Positions 1-8,990 of a DNA stretch of 64,000 nucleotides are shown here, in pieces (position 1 is the first letter of the stretch; every line of letters starts with the position of its first letter). The notes beneath the pieces are model-generated. The model ran no database searches. It was not told the origin of the DNA and saw only the letters and a list, made by a program, of their open reading frames with translations. The position numbers were made by a program, and so were the translations under genes. Source of the stretch: Legionella birminghamensis (GTDB taxonomy: Bacteria; Pseudomonadota; Gammaproteobacteria; Legionellales; Legionellaceae); the NCBI RefSeq assembly GCF_900452515.1, contig NZ_UGNW01000001.1:3082501-3146500 (forward strand). Reading direction: 5' to 3'.

Positions 1-188
1 TGAATGCCCCAGTTGGCGAACCATATAACGGAACAGTCGTAAGCCTGTTCAGTGGGTAACCAAATATTTTAAAAACAGACGGTACATGAGCCGCTGTTTA
101 TTGGGACGGTAATAATAAACCTAATTATCACTGTAATAATAATTTTAACATCACTCTAGTAGAGGTTAGCAGTAACAAAAGGCGAAAC

Positions 189-1703
189 ATGGATCAACGA
201 CCCAATGTCTCAATGAATAATGTAAGCAAGCCGTCCAAGTTATTGGCTATTATTGCTTTGGCCATAGCATTTGCCTTGCCTTTTATTTTAGTTAAAACCT
301 TCCCCCACAAGGTCAAGCCGCCGGTTAGCAAGGGCACGACATTATCGGAGCTGGAGGAGGAAGAAAAAGATATTCCTGATGAAGAGGAAATACCGGCTAA
401 TGATGAAAACCAGGACGATTCAGAGGAAGCAGAAGAAACTGAAACTATTCCTGCACCCTCTTCTGTAGTAGAAAAACCCAAGCCTAATCTCGAAGCGGCT
501 AAAAAGCTGGCAGAAGTCAAAAAACCTGAAATAAAAACAGCAGCCAAACCGAATAAACCTGCGGCTCCATTGCCAGAAAAAGACTGGAAGATAATAAAAA
601 CACGCCCAGGCGACTCTCTGGCCATTGTGTTTAATCGGGCAGGCCTGAGCGCCAAAGTCTTACAGACTATTCTGAATGATAATCCGCATACTTCAGCCCT
701 GACGCGATTAAGACCTGGCCAGGAAATCCAGCTGCAGATCAAAAACAAAGTGCTCGAGCGTATGATGCTCCCTTTTACCAGCACCCAGTATCTCGTTATT
801 TATCGGGATGGATCCCACTATAGAAGCAAAGTTGATGCTAAAAAAATGAATAGCCACAATCATTTTGCTACGGCAGTTGTCAATGGCTCCCTTTATGGCA
901 CAGCCAAGCGATACAACATCCCTCCCAAACTCATTAAGCAGATGACCGACATTTTCACCTGGGATATTAATTTTGCCAAAGATATACGGGCCGGCGATCG
1001 CTTTACCATCATTTATCAAGCGTTTTACATCGATGGAAAACAGGTTGGAACCGGCGATATTGTCGCTGTATCTTACCGTAATCGCGGCAAAACCTACCAG
1101 GCAGTCAGGCATACCAGCCGGGATGGGCAGTCTGATTATTATACCCCTGAAGGGAGAAGCCTGAAGAAAGCATTTAACCGCTACCCGGTACGCTTTAGCC
1201 ATATCAGTTCATCATTCAGCCTCTCAAGATATCATCCTATTCTGCACTACCGACGAGCCCACAAAGGCGTTGATTTGGCTGCCTCTATCGGCACTCCTAT
1301 TATGGCGACCGGTTCAGGGAAGATTGAGATTATCGGGCGGCAAAACGGCTATGGTAATATGATTAAAATCAAACATGATAGAAACTACAGCAGCGTGTAT
1401 GGCCATATGCTGCGCTTTGAAAAAGGATTGTCCCGCGGCGATTATGTTAAACGCGGACAGGTCATCGGCTACGTTGGTCAATCCGGGCTTGCTTCGGGCC
1501 CGCATTGCCATTATGAATTTCATGTGAATAATTTTCCCAGGAATCCCACCACTGTCGATTTGCCAAGAGGTTTGGAAATTTCTGCCAGAGAAATGGCTGG
1601 CTTTAAGGCGAACACCCGCACTCTTCTTGCACAGTTGAAGATGTATGAAGAGGCTCAATTGGCAAGTGCAGCCAAGAAAAATAATAAGAACAAAAGAGCT
1701 TAG
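189..1703 (+). CDS. M23 family murein endopeptidase with LysM/OapA-like domain
   Basis: This is a membrane-anchored zinc metallopeptidase predicted to cut peptide cross-bridges in peptidoglycan, like MepM of enterobacteria. Residues 17-36 form one hydrophobic segment without a clear cleavage site, so the protein is probably anchored in the inner membrane facing the periplasm. A Glu/Pro/Lys-rich linker (residues 50-130) and an OapA/LysM-like segment (about 133-185) lead to the C-terminal M23 domain. The metal-binding set is visible as H358-x3-D362 (HKGVD), H406 (YGHM) and H439-x-H441 (HCH), so the enzyme should be active. The ATG is preceded by AAGGCG. The L,D-transpeptidase gene follows after 18 bases, which suggests a two-gene cell-wall operon. 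The 188 bases upstream hold no recognisable gene. Confidence 0.93.
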   Translation: MDQRPNVSMNNVSKPSKLLAIIALAIAFALPFILVKTFPHKVKPPVSKGTTLSELEEEEKDIPDEEEIPANDENQDDSEEAEETETIPAPSSVVEKPKPNLEAAKKLAEVKKPEIKTAAKPNKPAAPLPEKDWKIIKTRPGDSLAIVFNRAGLSAKVLQTILNDNPHTSALTRLRPGQEIQLQIKNKVLERMMLPFTSTQYLVIYRDGSHYRSKVDAKKMNSHNHFATAVVNGSLYGTAKRYNIPPKLIKQMTDIFTWDINFAKDIRAGDRFTIIYQAFYIDGKQVGTGDIVAVSYRNRGKTYQAVRHTSRDGQSDYYTPEGRSLKKAFNRYPVRFSHISSSFSLSRYHPILHYRRAHKGVDLAASIGTPIMATGSGKIEIIGRQNGYGNMIKIKHDRNYSSVYGHMLRFEKGLSRGDYVKRGQVIGYVGQSGLASGPHCHYEFHVNNFPRNPTTVDLPRGLEISAREMAGFKANTRTLLAQLKMYEEAQLASAAKKNNKNKRA

Positions 1704-1721
1704 TGTTTTAAGGATAAACGA

Positions 1722-2312
1722 ATGAAAAAGATGTTGTTTGCTGCTCCACTGGCTTTGGGGATATTAACATCCTGCAGCTTGACGGATAGACAAGATATGA
1801 TTACTGATGACGCAGGGTATCCTCATTACACAACTCCTTACCAGGATGATACTCGCGGCCAGAATGCGTTCCCAATGACCTGGAATACCAGTGGAAAAAA
1901 ACTTTTCGTTTTTGATCCCAAAGCCTATGCCTGGGCAGCCTATGATGCACGGGGAAACAGAGTCATGACTGGCAGTGCTTCCGGCGGTATGGATTTTTGC
2001 CAGGATATTGATGAATCCTGCCGGACTGTAGTAGGTACTTTCCACGTATTTAACAAGAAAGGCGCTGACTGCAAGTCCAGCGAATTCCCGATTGCAAAAA
2101 CCAAGGGCGGTAAAGAAGGCGGCGCGAAAATGCCCTATTGCATGCACTTCCACGATGGTTACGCAATTCATGCCGCCTATGAAGTGCCAAGAGCCAACTC
2201 AAGCCATGGCTGCATACGTGTTTTACCAGGCGCTGCCAAATGGTTGAACCAACACTTTATTGATGTAGGGACAACGGTATTAGTTCTGCCTTATGCCAAA
2301 CCGGAGAATTGA
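1722..2312 (+). CDS. L,D-transpeptidase lipoprotein (YkuD/ErfK family, EnhA-like)
   Basis: Enzymes of this family make 3-3 cross-links in peptidoglycan or attach proteins to it, using a catalytic cysteine. The N-terminus is a lipoprotein signal with lipobox LTSC, giving C18 as the lipidated residue. The YkuD signature SHGCIRV is intact with H162, C164 and R166. At 196 residues it is a minimal single-domain member. Legionella species encode several such proteins under the name EnhA (enhanced entry); assignment to that subgroup is an inference. A good ribosome site (AAGGA) precedes the ATG. It follows the M23 peptidase closely, so the two probably act together in remodelling the wall. Confidence 0.9.
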   Translation: MKKMLFAAPLALGILTSCSLTDRQDMITDDAGYPHYTTPYQDDTRGQNAFPMTWNTSGKKLFVFDPKAYAWAAYDARGNRVMTGSASGGMDFCQDIDESCRTVVGTFHVFNKKGADCKSSEFPIAKTKGGKEGGAKMPYCMHFHDGYAIHAAYEVPRANSSHGCIRVLPGAAKWLNQHFIDVGTTVLVLPYAKPEN

Positions 2313-2368
2313 TCGGAGGAAAGCCTCGCAGTCTTTGACCATAGATATCTACACAAATGCATTTCCCC

Positions 2369-2535
2369 CGAATCCCCGCGGCACTGACCGCGGGGCCCAT
2401 GTCTGTTGGAGTAGCATGGTTGTCAGACAAGTTTCAATGTTGCAAACAAATAGGGTGTAACAGGTAGTCATAAACAAGTGTGCCTAACATTCAATGGCTT
2501 CGTGTGGACCCCGCGGTCAAAGCCGCGGGGATTCG
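2369..2535 (+). mobile_element. MITE-like palindrome-bounded element, copy A (167 bp)
   Basis: This non-coding element fills most of the gap between the L,D-transpeptidase gene and spmB. Its left end (2369-2399) is CGAATCCCCGCGG, a 6-base loop, then CCGCGGGGCCCA. The right end (2505-2535) is nearly the same sequence inverted. The interior shares blocks with copies B (44593-44749) and C (57483-57668): ATGTCTG directly inside one end, TTCAATGTTGC followed by an A-rich stretch near the middle, and GCTTCGTGTGG at the other end. Copy A lies in the opposite orientation to B and C. No protein is encoded, so any movement would need a transposase in trans. Each end folds into a strong hairpin that could also end transcription from both sides. 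Confidence 0.75.
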
Positions 2536-2572
2536 ACGGCTTTTAATTCTCATGCGCTTGTGTAGATAGCTA

Positions 2573-2595
2573 TGGGTCGCAGCCGCGTGGATTCG
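2573..2595 (-). repeat. Degenerate single end of the GC-rich palindromic element
   Basis: The sequence TGGGTCGCAGCCGCGTGGATTCG matches a right-hand terminal palindrome from which the CCCCGCGG half has been lost, leaving one arm. It lies 37 bases beyond copy A and just beyond the spmB stop codon. It looks like a decayed remnant of a second insertion. Confidence 0.5.
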
Positions 2596-2625
2596 ATAGC
2601 TTTATTAATTTTAATGTCAGCCTGT

Positions 2626-3159
2626 TCAAGCAAACAAATACCGACAAACAGCAACACTCGCAATAATCCCGGCCACATCGGCCAGTAAACCTGCCGGGAT
2701 AGCATGCCTTGTTCTTTTTATCCCCACAGCTCCGAAATAGACCGCAATGACATAAAATGTAGTCTCTGTACTGCCCATCATCGTCGCCGCAGTTTTGGCT
2801 ATCAGTGAATTTCCCCCATGGTCATGAATTAGTTCGGCCATCAAGCCCGTCGATGCACTGCCGGAGAAGGGACGTATTAGCGCCAAAGGCAATAAATCAG
2901 TCGGCATTCCCAATTTAGATAGCAAAGGCGACAACAAAGAACTCAATAACTCAAAAAAGCCTGATGCCCGCAGCATACCAATTGCCACCATCATGGCAAT
3001 CAAATAGGGAATAATGCTAACGCTGGTTTCAAAACCCTGCTTGGCGCCATTGACAAAGGCTTCAAAAACATCAACTTTTCGCAGAGCAGCATAGAGAGGA
3101 ATCCCTACGACAAATGCAAGAAGCATCCAGTTTGAAAATTGGTTGGCCAGATCACTCAT
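2626..3159 (-). CDS. spmB: SpmB-like membrane protein (nucleoside-recognition Gate domain)
   Basis: This polytopic membrane protein belongs to the Gate-domain family named after spore maturation protein B of Bacillus. Family members occur widely in non-sporulating bacteria, where the transported substrate is unknown. Hydrophobic segments run through most of the roughly 177 residues, with the conserved block around PFSGSASTGLMAELIHDHG. I place the start at the ATG that overlaps the spmA stop (ATGAGTGA). A GTG nine bases upstream would add three residues. The overlap indicates translational coupling with spmA. Confidence 0.85.
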   Translation of the reverse strand: MSDLANQFSNWMLLAFVVGIPLYAALRKVDVFEAFVNGAKQGFETSVSIIPYLIAMMVAIGMLRASGFFELLSSLLSPLLSKLGMPTDLLPLALIRPFSGSASTGLMAELIHDHGGNSLIAKTAATMMGSTETTFYVIAVYFGAVGIKRTRHAIPAGLLADVAGIIASVAVCRYLFA

Positions 3160-3763
3160 GAGATACACTTAATTTATTAATTCGGTAAACAGGAAGTTTT
3201 GCCAGCTGTTTTACAGCCACGATACCAACTATTGTTGAGCAAGAGGTAGCCAGCAGCGAACTGACAATTACTGAACTGGGGTGTAAGGCACCGTTTGCAG
3301 CCAGGAAAGCAATAGCAGTTGCTGGTATTAGCTGGACACTCGAGGTATTAATAGCCAGAAAAGTACACATGGAATTACTGGCTTCCTGAGCCTGGTTATT
3401 CAGGCGTTGCAATTCTTTCATTGCCTTCAGACCAAAGGGGGTTGCAGCATTGCCAAGGCCTAGCATATTTGCTGCAATGTTCATCACCATTGCACCCATT
3501 GCCGGATCATCGACGGGAACTTCTGGAAATAGGGGTTTCATGATTGGCTTTAATAAGCGCGCCAGGCGATTAATCAGGCCTGACTCGCTGGCAATATTCA
3601 TGATGCCCAGCCATAATGCCATAATACCGGTTAAGCCAATAGCAATCTCAAAGCCCAATTTGGCCGAGTCAGTAACCGCATTCACCAGCTGATCGACCCG
3701 CCCTTGAATAATTGCAACGCAGACTGAAAGCAATATCATTGCTAACCATATTGCATTTAGCAT
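3152..3763 (-). CDS. spmA: SpmA-like membrane protein (Gate domain)
   Basis: This is the partner of the downstream spmB gene. The two-gene order spmA-spmB with overlapping ends is the usual arrangement of the family. About five hydrophobic segments are visible in 203 residues, and the conserved region around NIAANMLGLGNAATPFGLKA is typical of SpmA proteins. The ATG is preceded by GAGGGA, a strong ribosome site. The pair probably forms one membrane complex. In an organism that does not form spores, a role in transport of a small molecule is more likely than spore maturation. The divergent DUF1460 gene begins 49 bases away, so both promoters must lie in that short gap. Confidence 0.87.
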   Translation of the reverse strand: MLNAIWLAMILLSVCVAIIQGRVDQLVNAVTDSAKLGFEIAIGLTGIMALWLGIMNIASESGLINRLARLLKPIMKPLFPEVPVDDPAMGAMVMNIAANMLGLGNAATPFGLKAMKELQRLNNQAQEASNSMCTFLAINTSSVQLIPATAIAFLAANGALHPSSVIVSSLLATSCSTIVGIVAVKQLAKLPVYRINKLSVSHE

Positions 3764-3812
3764 AATTTTCCCTCAAACTGTTTGCCTGTTACACTTAACA
3801 TCAAGATTAACG

Positions 3813-4796
3813 ATGGCTTTTTTCAAAAAATTGATGATTTTATCCAGCTGTTTCATGCTGGCCTTTAATATCTATGCTGTGAATGATCTTTACTCAAAAG
3901 AGTTCGATCAGAGCATCGAGCAACTATATCACACTATTCCTGACATCTCTAAGTTAAACATGCAAGCCCGTCTTGACCAAATCAGCAGTCTTTTTGTCGG
4001 CAGACCTTACATCCTGGGTTCTCTTGGCGAAGGGGAAACCGGTTATTTTGATCAGATGACACTTTATCGTACGGATGGATTTGACTGTGAAACTTATGTG
4101 ACCTCAGTTCTTGCATTAGCACTCGCAAATACACCCTCTGAGTACAAAATTTGCTTGCAAAAATTACGCTATAAAGATGGCAAGATTAGTTTTACCAACA
4201 GAAATCATTTCACCGCCCTTGATTGGAATGGCAATAACCAGAAACAAGGATATGTGAAAGATATTACCCGCAGTTTTACAGATGAAAAAAATCAACCCGT
4301 GTTTAAGGTTGCCGAAACGGTGGTCAATAAACCCGGCTGGTATCAACATTTAAGCAGTAAATCAATACGACTAAACAAGCCTGATTTTGAAGAAGCCAAT
4401 AAGCGTTTGACCCAATTACAACAGCGCGGCAGCAAGCTCCCTGTTGCCAAAGAAAAAATTGACTATCTGCCGCTGACTGCTTTATTTGATGCCAGTGGCA
4501 ATCCCAACCTTCATCTTTTCATGCAAATTCCCAATGGCGCAATTATTGAAATTGTGCGTCCAAACTGGGATTTAACGCAGGCAATTGGCACGCATTTAAA
4601 TGTTTCCCATTTGGGATTTGCATTTTGGAAAGATGGGCATCTAATTTTCAGGCAGGCCTCTTCCAACCTTGGAAAAGTAGTTGATGTGTCATTAATGGAT
4701 TATTTAAAAGACGCTCTATCCAGCCCTACTATCAAAGGCATTAATGTCCAGACTGTGGCGCCAGAGAAGCCTTTAAATGCGGAGTGCTCGCTGTAA
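3813..4796 (+). CDS. DUF1460 family secreted amidase-like protein
   Basis: The protein resembles DUF1460, an NlpC/P60-superfamily group that includes N-acetylmuramoyl-L-alanine amidases and recycles or trims cell-wall fragments. A signal peptide covers roughly residues 1-22. The catalytic cysteine is likely C92 in GFDCETYV, and a histidine occurs in the conserved context NVSHLGFAFWKDG. The length of 327 residues fits the family. The gene is divergent from spmAB and is followed by an inverted repeat at 4810-4890. Together with the M23 and L,D-transpeptidase genes nearby it makes this end of the window rich in peptidoglycan enzymes. The precise bond cleaved cannot be read from the sequence. Confidence 0.82.
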   Translation: MAFFKKLMILSSCFMLAFNIYAVNDLYSKEFDQSIEQLYHTIPDISKLNMQARLDQISSLFVGRPYILGSLGEGETGYFDQMTLYRTDGFDCETYVTSVLALALANTPSEYKICLQKLRYKDGKISFTNRNHFTALDWNGNNQKQGYVKDITRSFTDEKNQPVFKVAETVVNKPGWYQHLSSKSIRLNKPDFEEANKRLTQLQQRGSKLPVAKEKIDYLPLTALFDASGNPNLHLFMQIPNGAIIEIVRPNWDLTQAIGTHLNVSHLGFAFWKDGHLIFRQASSNLGKVVDVSLMDYLKDALSSPTIKGINVQTVAPEKPLNAECSL

Positions 4797-4809
4797 TTCC
4801 TGATTACCT

Positions 4810-4890
4810 TCTTTGCGAGCCCATGGCGAAGCAACCCGGATCGAAGTTCAATCGGAACATTCCTGGTTTGCTTCACTTCGTTCGCAAAGA
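4810..4890. repeat. Imperfect inverted repeat of the 'TTTGCGAgc...GAAGCAA' type
   Basis: The arms 4810-4837 and 4865-4890 pair as TCTTTGCGA + GAAGCAAcCc against the reverse complement of GGTTTGCTTC + TCGCAAAGA, separated by 27 bases. Similar intergenic sequences (TTGCGAGC...GAAGCAA) are scattered through many proteobacterial genomes. It lies between two convergent genes (DUF1460 and kup) and could form a long hairpin in either transcript. Confidence 0.6.
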
Positions 4891-4923
4891 CGATGACGAC
4901 ATTGGCAAAACGGTTTGCTTTTC

Positions 4924-6798
4924 TTAAATAAAGAAATAGGCTCCAATAGCAATGGTCCTGTTATAAGGCAAATTGTAAAACTCAATATTCAGATTCGCTG
5001 AATAATTCCGCATTAGAAATGCGAACAACTTTTCCTGCCAATAAAATGTCAGTGTTTTTATCCTCCGGGAAGCCATTACATTGGGAATTTCGACTAAATA
5101 GGTTGCTGTATCCACATTCAACTCGTAGGGCAGTAATTTCTTCTCATTTAGCGCAGATAAAGCATGGGGAATGGATATATCATCCATGAAGCCATAGTGC
5201 AAGGTCAACTGGCATACTTTTTCATCGAGCTGGGTCAGCTCAAAACGCTTGTTTGGCTTAACACGCGGTTTGTTTTCAACCACATAATTCACAATCAGGA
5301 TATTCTCTGGAACAGCAAGGCTGAGCTTCAGGAAATGTAAAAAACTGCCGCCGCTTCGATCGTAGGTATCGGTCAGAAAAATAGCTGTAACGCCCGGTAG
5401 ATGATTGAGGGATTTGTAATGCAATTGCTTGATTATCTTTTGTAGATCACCTTTCTGCATATAATAATGTTCTTTAAGATATTTAAGACCAATACTCCAG
5501 GTATACATTACAATTGCAACGAGGAATGCAAAACAAACCGGCGCCCAACCGCCGGTCATAAATTTGTGTGAATTCGCGCCTAAAAAAGCCAGATCAATGA
5601 CCAGAAAAACCGTAAAGACCAATACGATGCGCAGGATTGACCACTTCCATACTGTCCGGGCGGCATATGCCACCATTGTAGTCACTAATAACATATCGAG
5701 GTTTACGGCAATACCATAGGCATTCGCCAGACCATCGGTACTTCTAAAGAAAAACAATAAAGCCATCGTTCCTATCAGCAGGAAGAAATTCATTTGCGGA
5801 ATATAAATTTGTCCCCGATGTTCAGAGGAGGTTTGTATGATTGGCAATTTAGGATATAAACCCAAAAGCACGGCCTGTTTGGTTAATGAAAAGGTTGCGG
5901 AGATCACCGCTTGTGATGCAATGATGGTTGCTATCGTGGAAATCACTAATAAGGGAATGAAAAACCAGGAGGGTGCTAGCATATAGAATGGATTTTCAAT
6001 TGCTTCTGGATGTAATAGCAGATTGGCGCCCTGACCAAAATAATTAAGCAGCAAGCCGGGAAGCGCCACAAAAAACCAGCTATAGCGAATGGGATTTTTA
6101 CCAAAATGTCCAATATCTGCATACAAGGCCTCACCGCCTGTTACTGCCAGAAAGACGCCGCCCAGCAACAGATAGCCCCGAATACCATTCTCATAGAAAA
6201 ATTCATAGGCATAATATGGATGCATGGCCTGCAGAACCTGTGGGTATTTTATAATTTGGGCCAGACCCAGCGCCCCAATTGTTATAAACCAAAGTAAAAT
6301 TAATGGTCCAAAGGCTGCACCGATGCGCCCTGTTCCTTTCGATTGCATCAAAAATAGCAGGATTAAAATAGTGGCGGATAGCGGTGTAATATAACTATCG
6401 AATTTGGGGGACAGCAGCTCAAGCCCCTCCATTGCACTGGTAACGGAAATTGCCGGCGTAAGCATGCCATCACCAATCAATAACCCGGCTGTAAAGATAG
6501 CAATCAGATAAAACCAGTGCCGGTGCTTGCTTTTTTGCTGTTTAAGCAAGGCAAGTAAAGCCAGCCCCCCACCCTCGCCTTCGTTATCCGCTCGAAAAAT
6601 AACGACCAGATATTTTACAGAGATAATAATAATGAGTGACCAGAAAATAAGTGATAAAACGCCCAGCACGTCAATGCGGTTTATCGGCAAATCGCCCAGG
6701 GTTTCCCTAATCGCATAAAGAGGACTGGTTCCAATGTCGCCATAAACTATGCCCAATGCAGCAAGGGCAGTAGAAAAGGTAACTTTTTTTTCGGTCAT
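4924..6798 (-). CDS. kup: Kup family potassium uptake permease
   Basis: This inner-membrane protein takes up K+ with protons and serves basal potassium supply, independent of ATP-driven Kdp. The 624-residue length and the N-terminal signature GDIGTSPLYA are characteristic. About twelve hydrophobic helices fill residues 10-450, and a hydrophilic cytosolic tail follows, containing the family block PGVTAIFLTDTYDR near residue 470. The start ATG is preceded by GTGGA. Legionella genomes usually carry several kup paralogues, so a number cannot be assigned. The gene is divergent from the OmpA-like lipoprotein gene. Confidence 0.95.
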   Translation of the reverse strand: MTEKKVTFSTALAALGIVYGDIGTSPLYAIRETLGDLPINRIDVLGVLSLIFWSLIIIISVKYLVVIFRADNEGEGGGLALLALLKQQKSKHRHWFYLIAIFTAGLLIGDGMLTPAISVTSAMEGLELLSPKFDSYITPLSATILILLFLMQSKGTGRIGAAFGPLILLWFITIGALGLAQIIKYPQVLQAMHPYYAYEFFYENGIRGYLLLGGVFLAVTGGEALYADIGHFGKNPIRYSWFFVALPGLLLNYFGQGANLLLHPEAIENPFYMLAPSWFFIPLLVISTIATIIASQAVISATFSLTKQAVLLGLYPKLPIIQTSSEHRGQIYIPQMNFFLLIGTMALLFFFRSTDGLANAYGIAVNLDMLLVTTMVAYAARTVWKWSILRIVLVFTVFLVIDLAFLGANSHKFMTGGWAPVCFAFLVAIVMYTWSIGLKYLKEHYYMQKGDLQKIIKQLHYKSLNHLPGVTAIFLTDTYDRSGGSFLHFLKLSLAVPENILIVNYVVENKPRVKPNKRFELTQLDEKVCQLTLHYGFMDDISIPHALSALNEKKLLPYELNVDTATYLVEIPNVMASRRIKTLTFYWQEKLFAFLMRNYSANLNIEFYNLPYNRTIAIGAYFFI

Positions 6799-6965
6799 TG
6801 TTCCACTTTCTTCATTGAGAAAAAGATCACTATACCCAAACTCAATGCATCTGCGTAGTTTAATTGAAAAAAATTTTCCATATTTTTCAATGAAAGCTCT
6901 TCTGCTCGTTGCGAAATTGCAAGGGATCCTTAATAATGGAAAAATTGTTCTGTTCAGGAGTAGGA

Positions 6966-7643
6966 ATGCCTTTGATGCGAAATACCCGCCGCCTGGTGTA
7001 TGCGGGTCTGCTAACCCTGGGTTTAAGCAGCTGTTATCAGCCTCCCTATAACAATTTTAAACCGTATAATCGAATGTACAAAGACACCGCCACGATTGGG
7101 GGATTTGGTACGGTTGCAGGGGCTGTTGCCGGTTCAACACTTACAGGAACAGGCATTGGAGCCGCTGCAGGACTATCCTACAGCGCCTATAAAGACAGCA
7201 GACGGTCAATCCTGAAAGCCCTGGAAAGAGCAGATATCCAATATATTCAGTATGGGGATACGATGACCTTAGTCGTACCCACTGATCGGTACTTTATGTT
7301 TAACTCTCCTAAATTGAATGATTTATGCTATGAGGGTCTGGCCAATATTGTAAAACTGCTACGCTGTCATGCTAATTGCTCTATTTATGTGGCAGGATTT
7401 ACCGATGACATCGGTTCTCGTGTACATAAAGATAAATTGTCCCAGGCGCGGGCTGAAGCGATGTTAACCTTTTTGTGGGCAAACGGAATTCCTGCTCAAC
7501 AGCTAAATGCAGAAGGGTATGGCGATAAACATGCCGTCTCTGATAATTCCATTATCCATGGCAGCGCACAGAATCGCCGACTGGAAATTCAATGGTTAAA
7601 CTGCTCGGCACTCAGTCAACCGGCAGCTGTTGCAACTAAATAA
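6966..7643 (+). CDS. OmpA-family outer-membrane lipoprotein
   Basis: A C-terminal OmpA domain (roughly the last 110 residues, with the GFTDDIGS...LSQARAEAMLTFL...GYGDKHAV...NRRLEI pattern) binds peptidoglycan. The N-terminal half has a lipobox LSSC followed by a Gly/Ala-rich stretch (residues about 40-70) of the type that glycine-zipper proteins use to insert in membranes. I chose the ATG at 6966 because GGAGTAGGA lies directly upstream and the protein then begins with a clean lipoprotein signal. Upstream in-frame starts at 6909 and 6936 would add an implausible leader. It probably tethers the outer membrane to the cell wall. Confidence 0.88.
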   Translation: MPLMRNTRRLVYAGLLTLGLSSCYQPPYNNFKPYNRMYKDTATIGGFGTVAGAVAGSTLTGTGIGAAAGLSYSAYKDSRRSILKALERADIQYIQYGDTMTLVVPTDRYFMFNSPKLNDLCYEGLANIVKLLRCHANCSIYVAGFTDDIGSRVHKDKLSQARAEAMLTFLWANGIPAQQLNAEGYGDKHAVSDNSIIHGSAQNRRLEIQWLNCSALSQPAAVATK

Positions 7644-7678
7644 CATACATGGAGTGTATCTTGATGGATTGGTAAATA

Positions 7679-8872
7679 ATGAACTCAAGATTTATTGGCG
7701 GTATCTTATTAATAGTAGGCACTTCAATTGGCGGCGGAATGCTGGCATTACCAGTAGCCAATGCTGCAACCGGTTTTTGGCAATCCTCCCTGTTTTTGCT
7801 TCTTTGCTGGGCCGTAATGACGCTGGGCGCCCTGTTTATCCTTGAGGCCAACCTGTATCTTCCTCCCGGCAAACATATGGTTTCAATGGCAGAGGCAACC
7901 CTGGGTATTCCAGGACTTCTGGTTGCCTGGCTAAGCTATCTCTTCCTGCTTTATTCGTTACTTGCCGGTTATATCTCCGGAGGTGCTGACGTTTTTTCCA
8001 GCCTGCTTGGCTTTGTTAATATTCATCTTCAGGAATGGCAGGCCATTTTATTATTCACTCTTATTTTCGGGATGGTTGTTTATGGCGGCATCCGAAAGGT
8101 AGATTTGCTCAATCGCTTATTAATGTTTGGTAAACTTGGAGCCTATTGTCTTTTAGTTTTGCTGATTTCTCCCAAGGTGAAGGCCGAGCATCTTATATCC
8201 GGCGATTATCGCTATATTGCCGGTACCATCATGATCCTGATTACTTCATTCGGCTATGCGATTATTATCCCCAACTTGCGCGATTATTTTAATGATGATT
8301 TAAGGACACTGCGCAAGGTCATCCTGATTGGCTCCTGTATTCCATTGTTCTGTTATCTGGCCTGGGATGCCATTATCATGGGTACTTTACCTACTGAGGG
8401 TGATACGGGTCTTGCAGCATTATTACATGATGAACATACCACCAGTGCATTGGCAGGCATATTGAGCCAGACAGTTAACAATCCCTTAATCAGTTCCATT
8501 TTTAATTTTTTTACCTCGATCTGTATGTTAACCGCATTTCTGGGCGTATCCCTCTGCCTCATCAGCTTTCTGGCAGATGGTTTCAAGATGGAGCAACAGG
8601 GGCGAGCAGGAGTCCTCCTGTTTATCCTGACTTTTCTTCCGCCCCTGCTTCTGGTTATTTACTCACCAGGTATTTATATCAAAGCACTTAATTACGCGGG
8701 AATATTCTGTGTCATTTTATTATTACTACTACCAGCCCTGATGACAGTTTACGGCCGGAAGCGCTTCAAAGGACGCTACACAGTTCCTGGAGGTGCCTAT
8801 ACTCAGTCGATTGTTATTATTTTTTCCATTATTTTAATGGTCAATGCAATTTGGCAATTGTTAAATCAGTAG
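7679..8872 (+). CDS. Aromatic amino-acid permease, TyrP/HAAAP family (copy 1)
   Basis: This is an eleven-helix inner-membrane amino-acid/H+ symporter of the hydroxy/aromatic amino acid permease family. The opening block GGILLIVGTSIGGGMLALP is the family signature in the first helix. At 397 residues the length is normal. It lies 118 bases before a second, clearly related permease gene with the same signature, so the pair arose by duplication. Tyrosine or tryptophan is the likely substrate, but specificity cannot be read from the sequence. The gene starts 35 bases after the OmpA-like lipoprotein gene and may be cotranscribed with it. Confidence 0.9.
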   Translation: MNSRFIGGILLIVGTSIGGGMLALPVANAATGFWQSSLFLLLCWAVMTLGALFILEANLYLPPGKHMVSMAEATLGIPGLLVAWLSYLFLLYSLLAGYISGGADVFSSLLGFVNIHLQEWQAILLFTLIFGMVVYGGIRKVDLLNRLLMFGKLGAYCLLVLLISPKVKAEHLISGDYRYIAGTIMILITSFGYAIIIPNLRDYFNDDLRTLRKVILIGSCIPLFCYLAWDAIIMGTLPTEGDTGLAALLHDEHTTSALAGILSQTVNNPLISSIFNFFTSICMLTAFLGVSLCLISFLADGFKMEQQGRAGVLLFILTFLPPLLLVIYSPGIYIKALNYAGIFCVILLLLLPALMTVYGRKRFKGRYTVPGGAYTQSIVIIFSIILMVNAIWQLLNQ

Positions 8873-8990
8873 GCTTGCTTTTTGCAAAATAGTTTGACTA
8901 ATATTTCTTTTAATATCGTGCAATGGAAAGGGTTGCCTATTGACATTTTTTCCATTGTTATTTAACATTTCTGGATACAAATTGACCAAC

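Noticed and set aside
26-188. Upstream region searched for a tRNA or a tail of a preceding gene
   Set aside because: No TpsiC-like block, cloverleaf arms or supported reading frame could be made out.
194-784. 196-codon minus-strand open frame opposite the M23 peptidase
   Set aside because: It is the serine-rich shadow of the Glu-rich coding strand and shows no recognisable domain.
2626-3763. SpmA/SpmB names taken as evidence of a spore-forming organism
   Set aside because: Both families are widespread in non-sporulating proteobacteria and nothing else in the window is sporulation-related.
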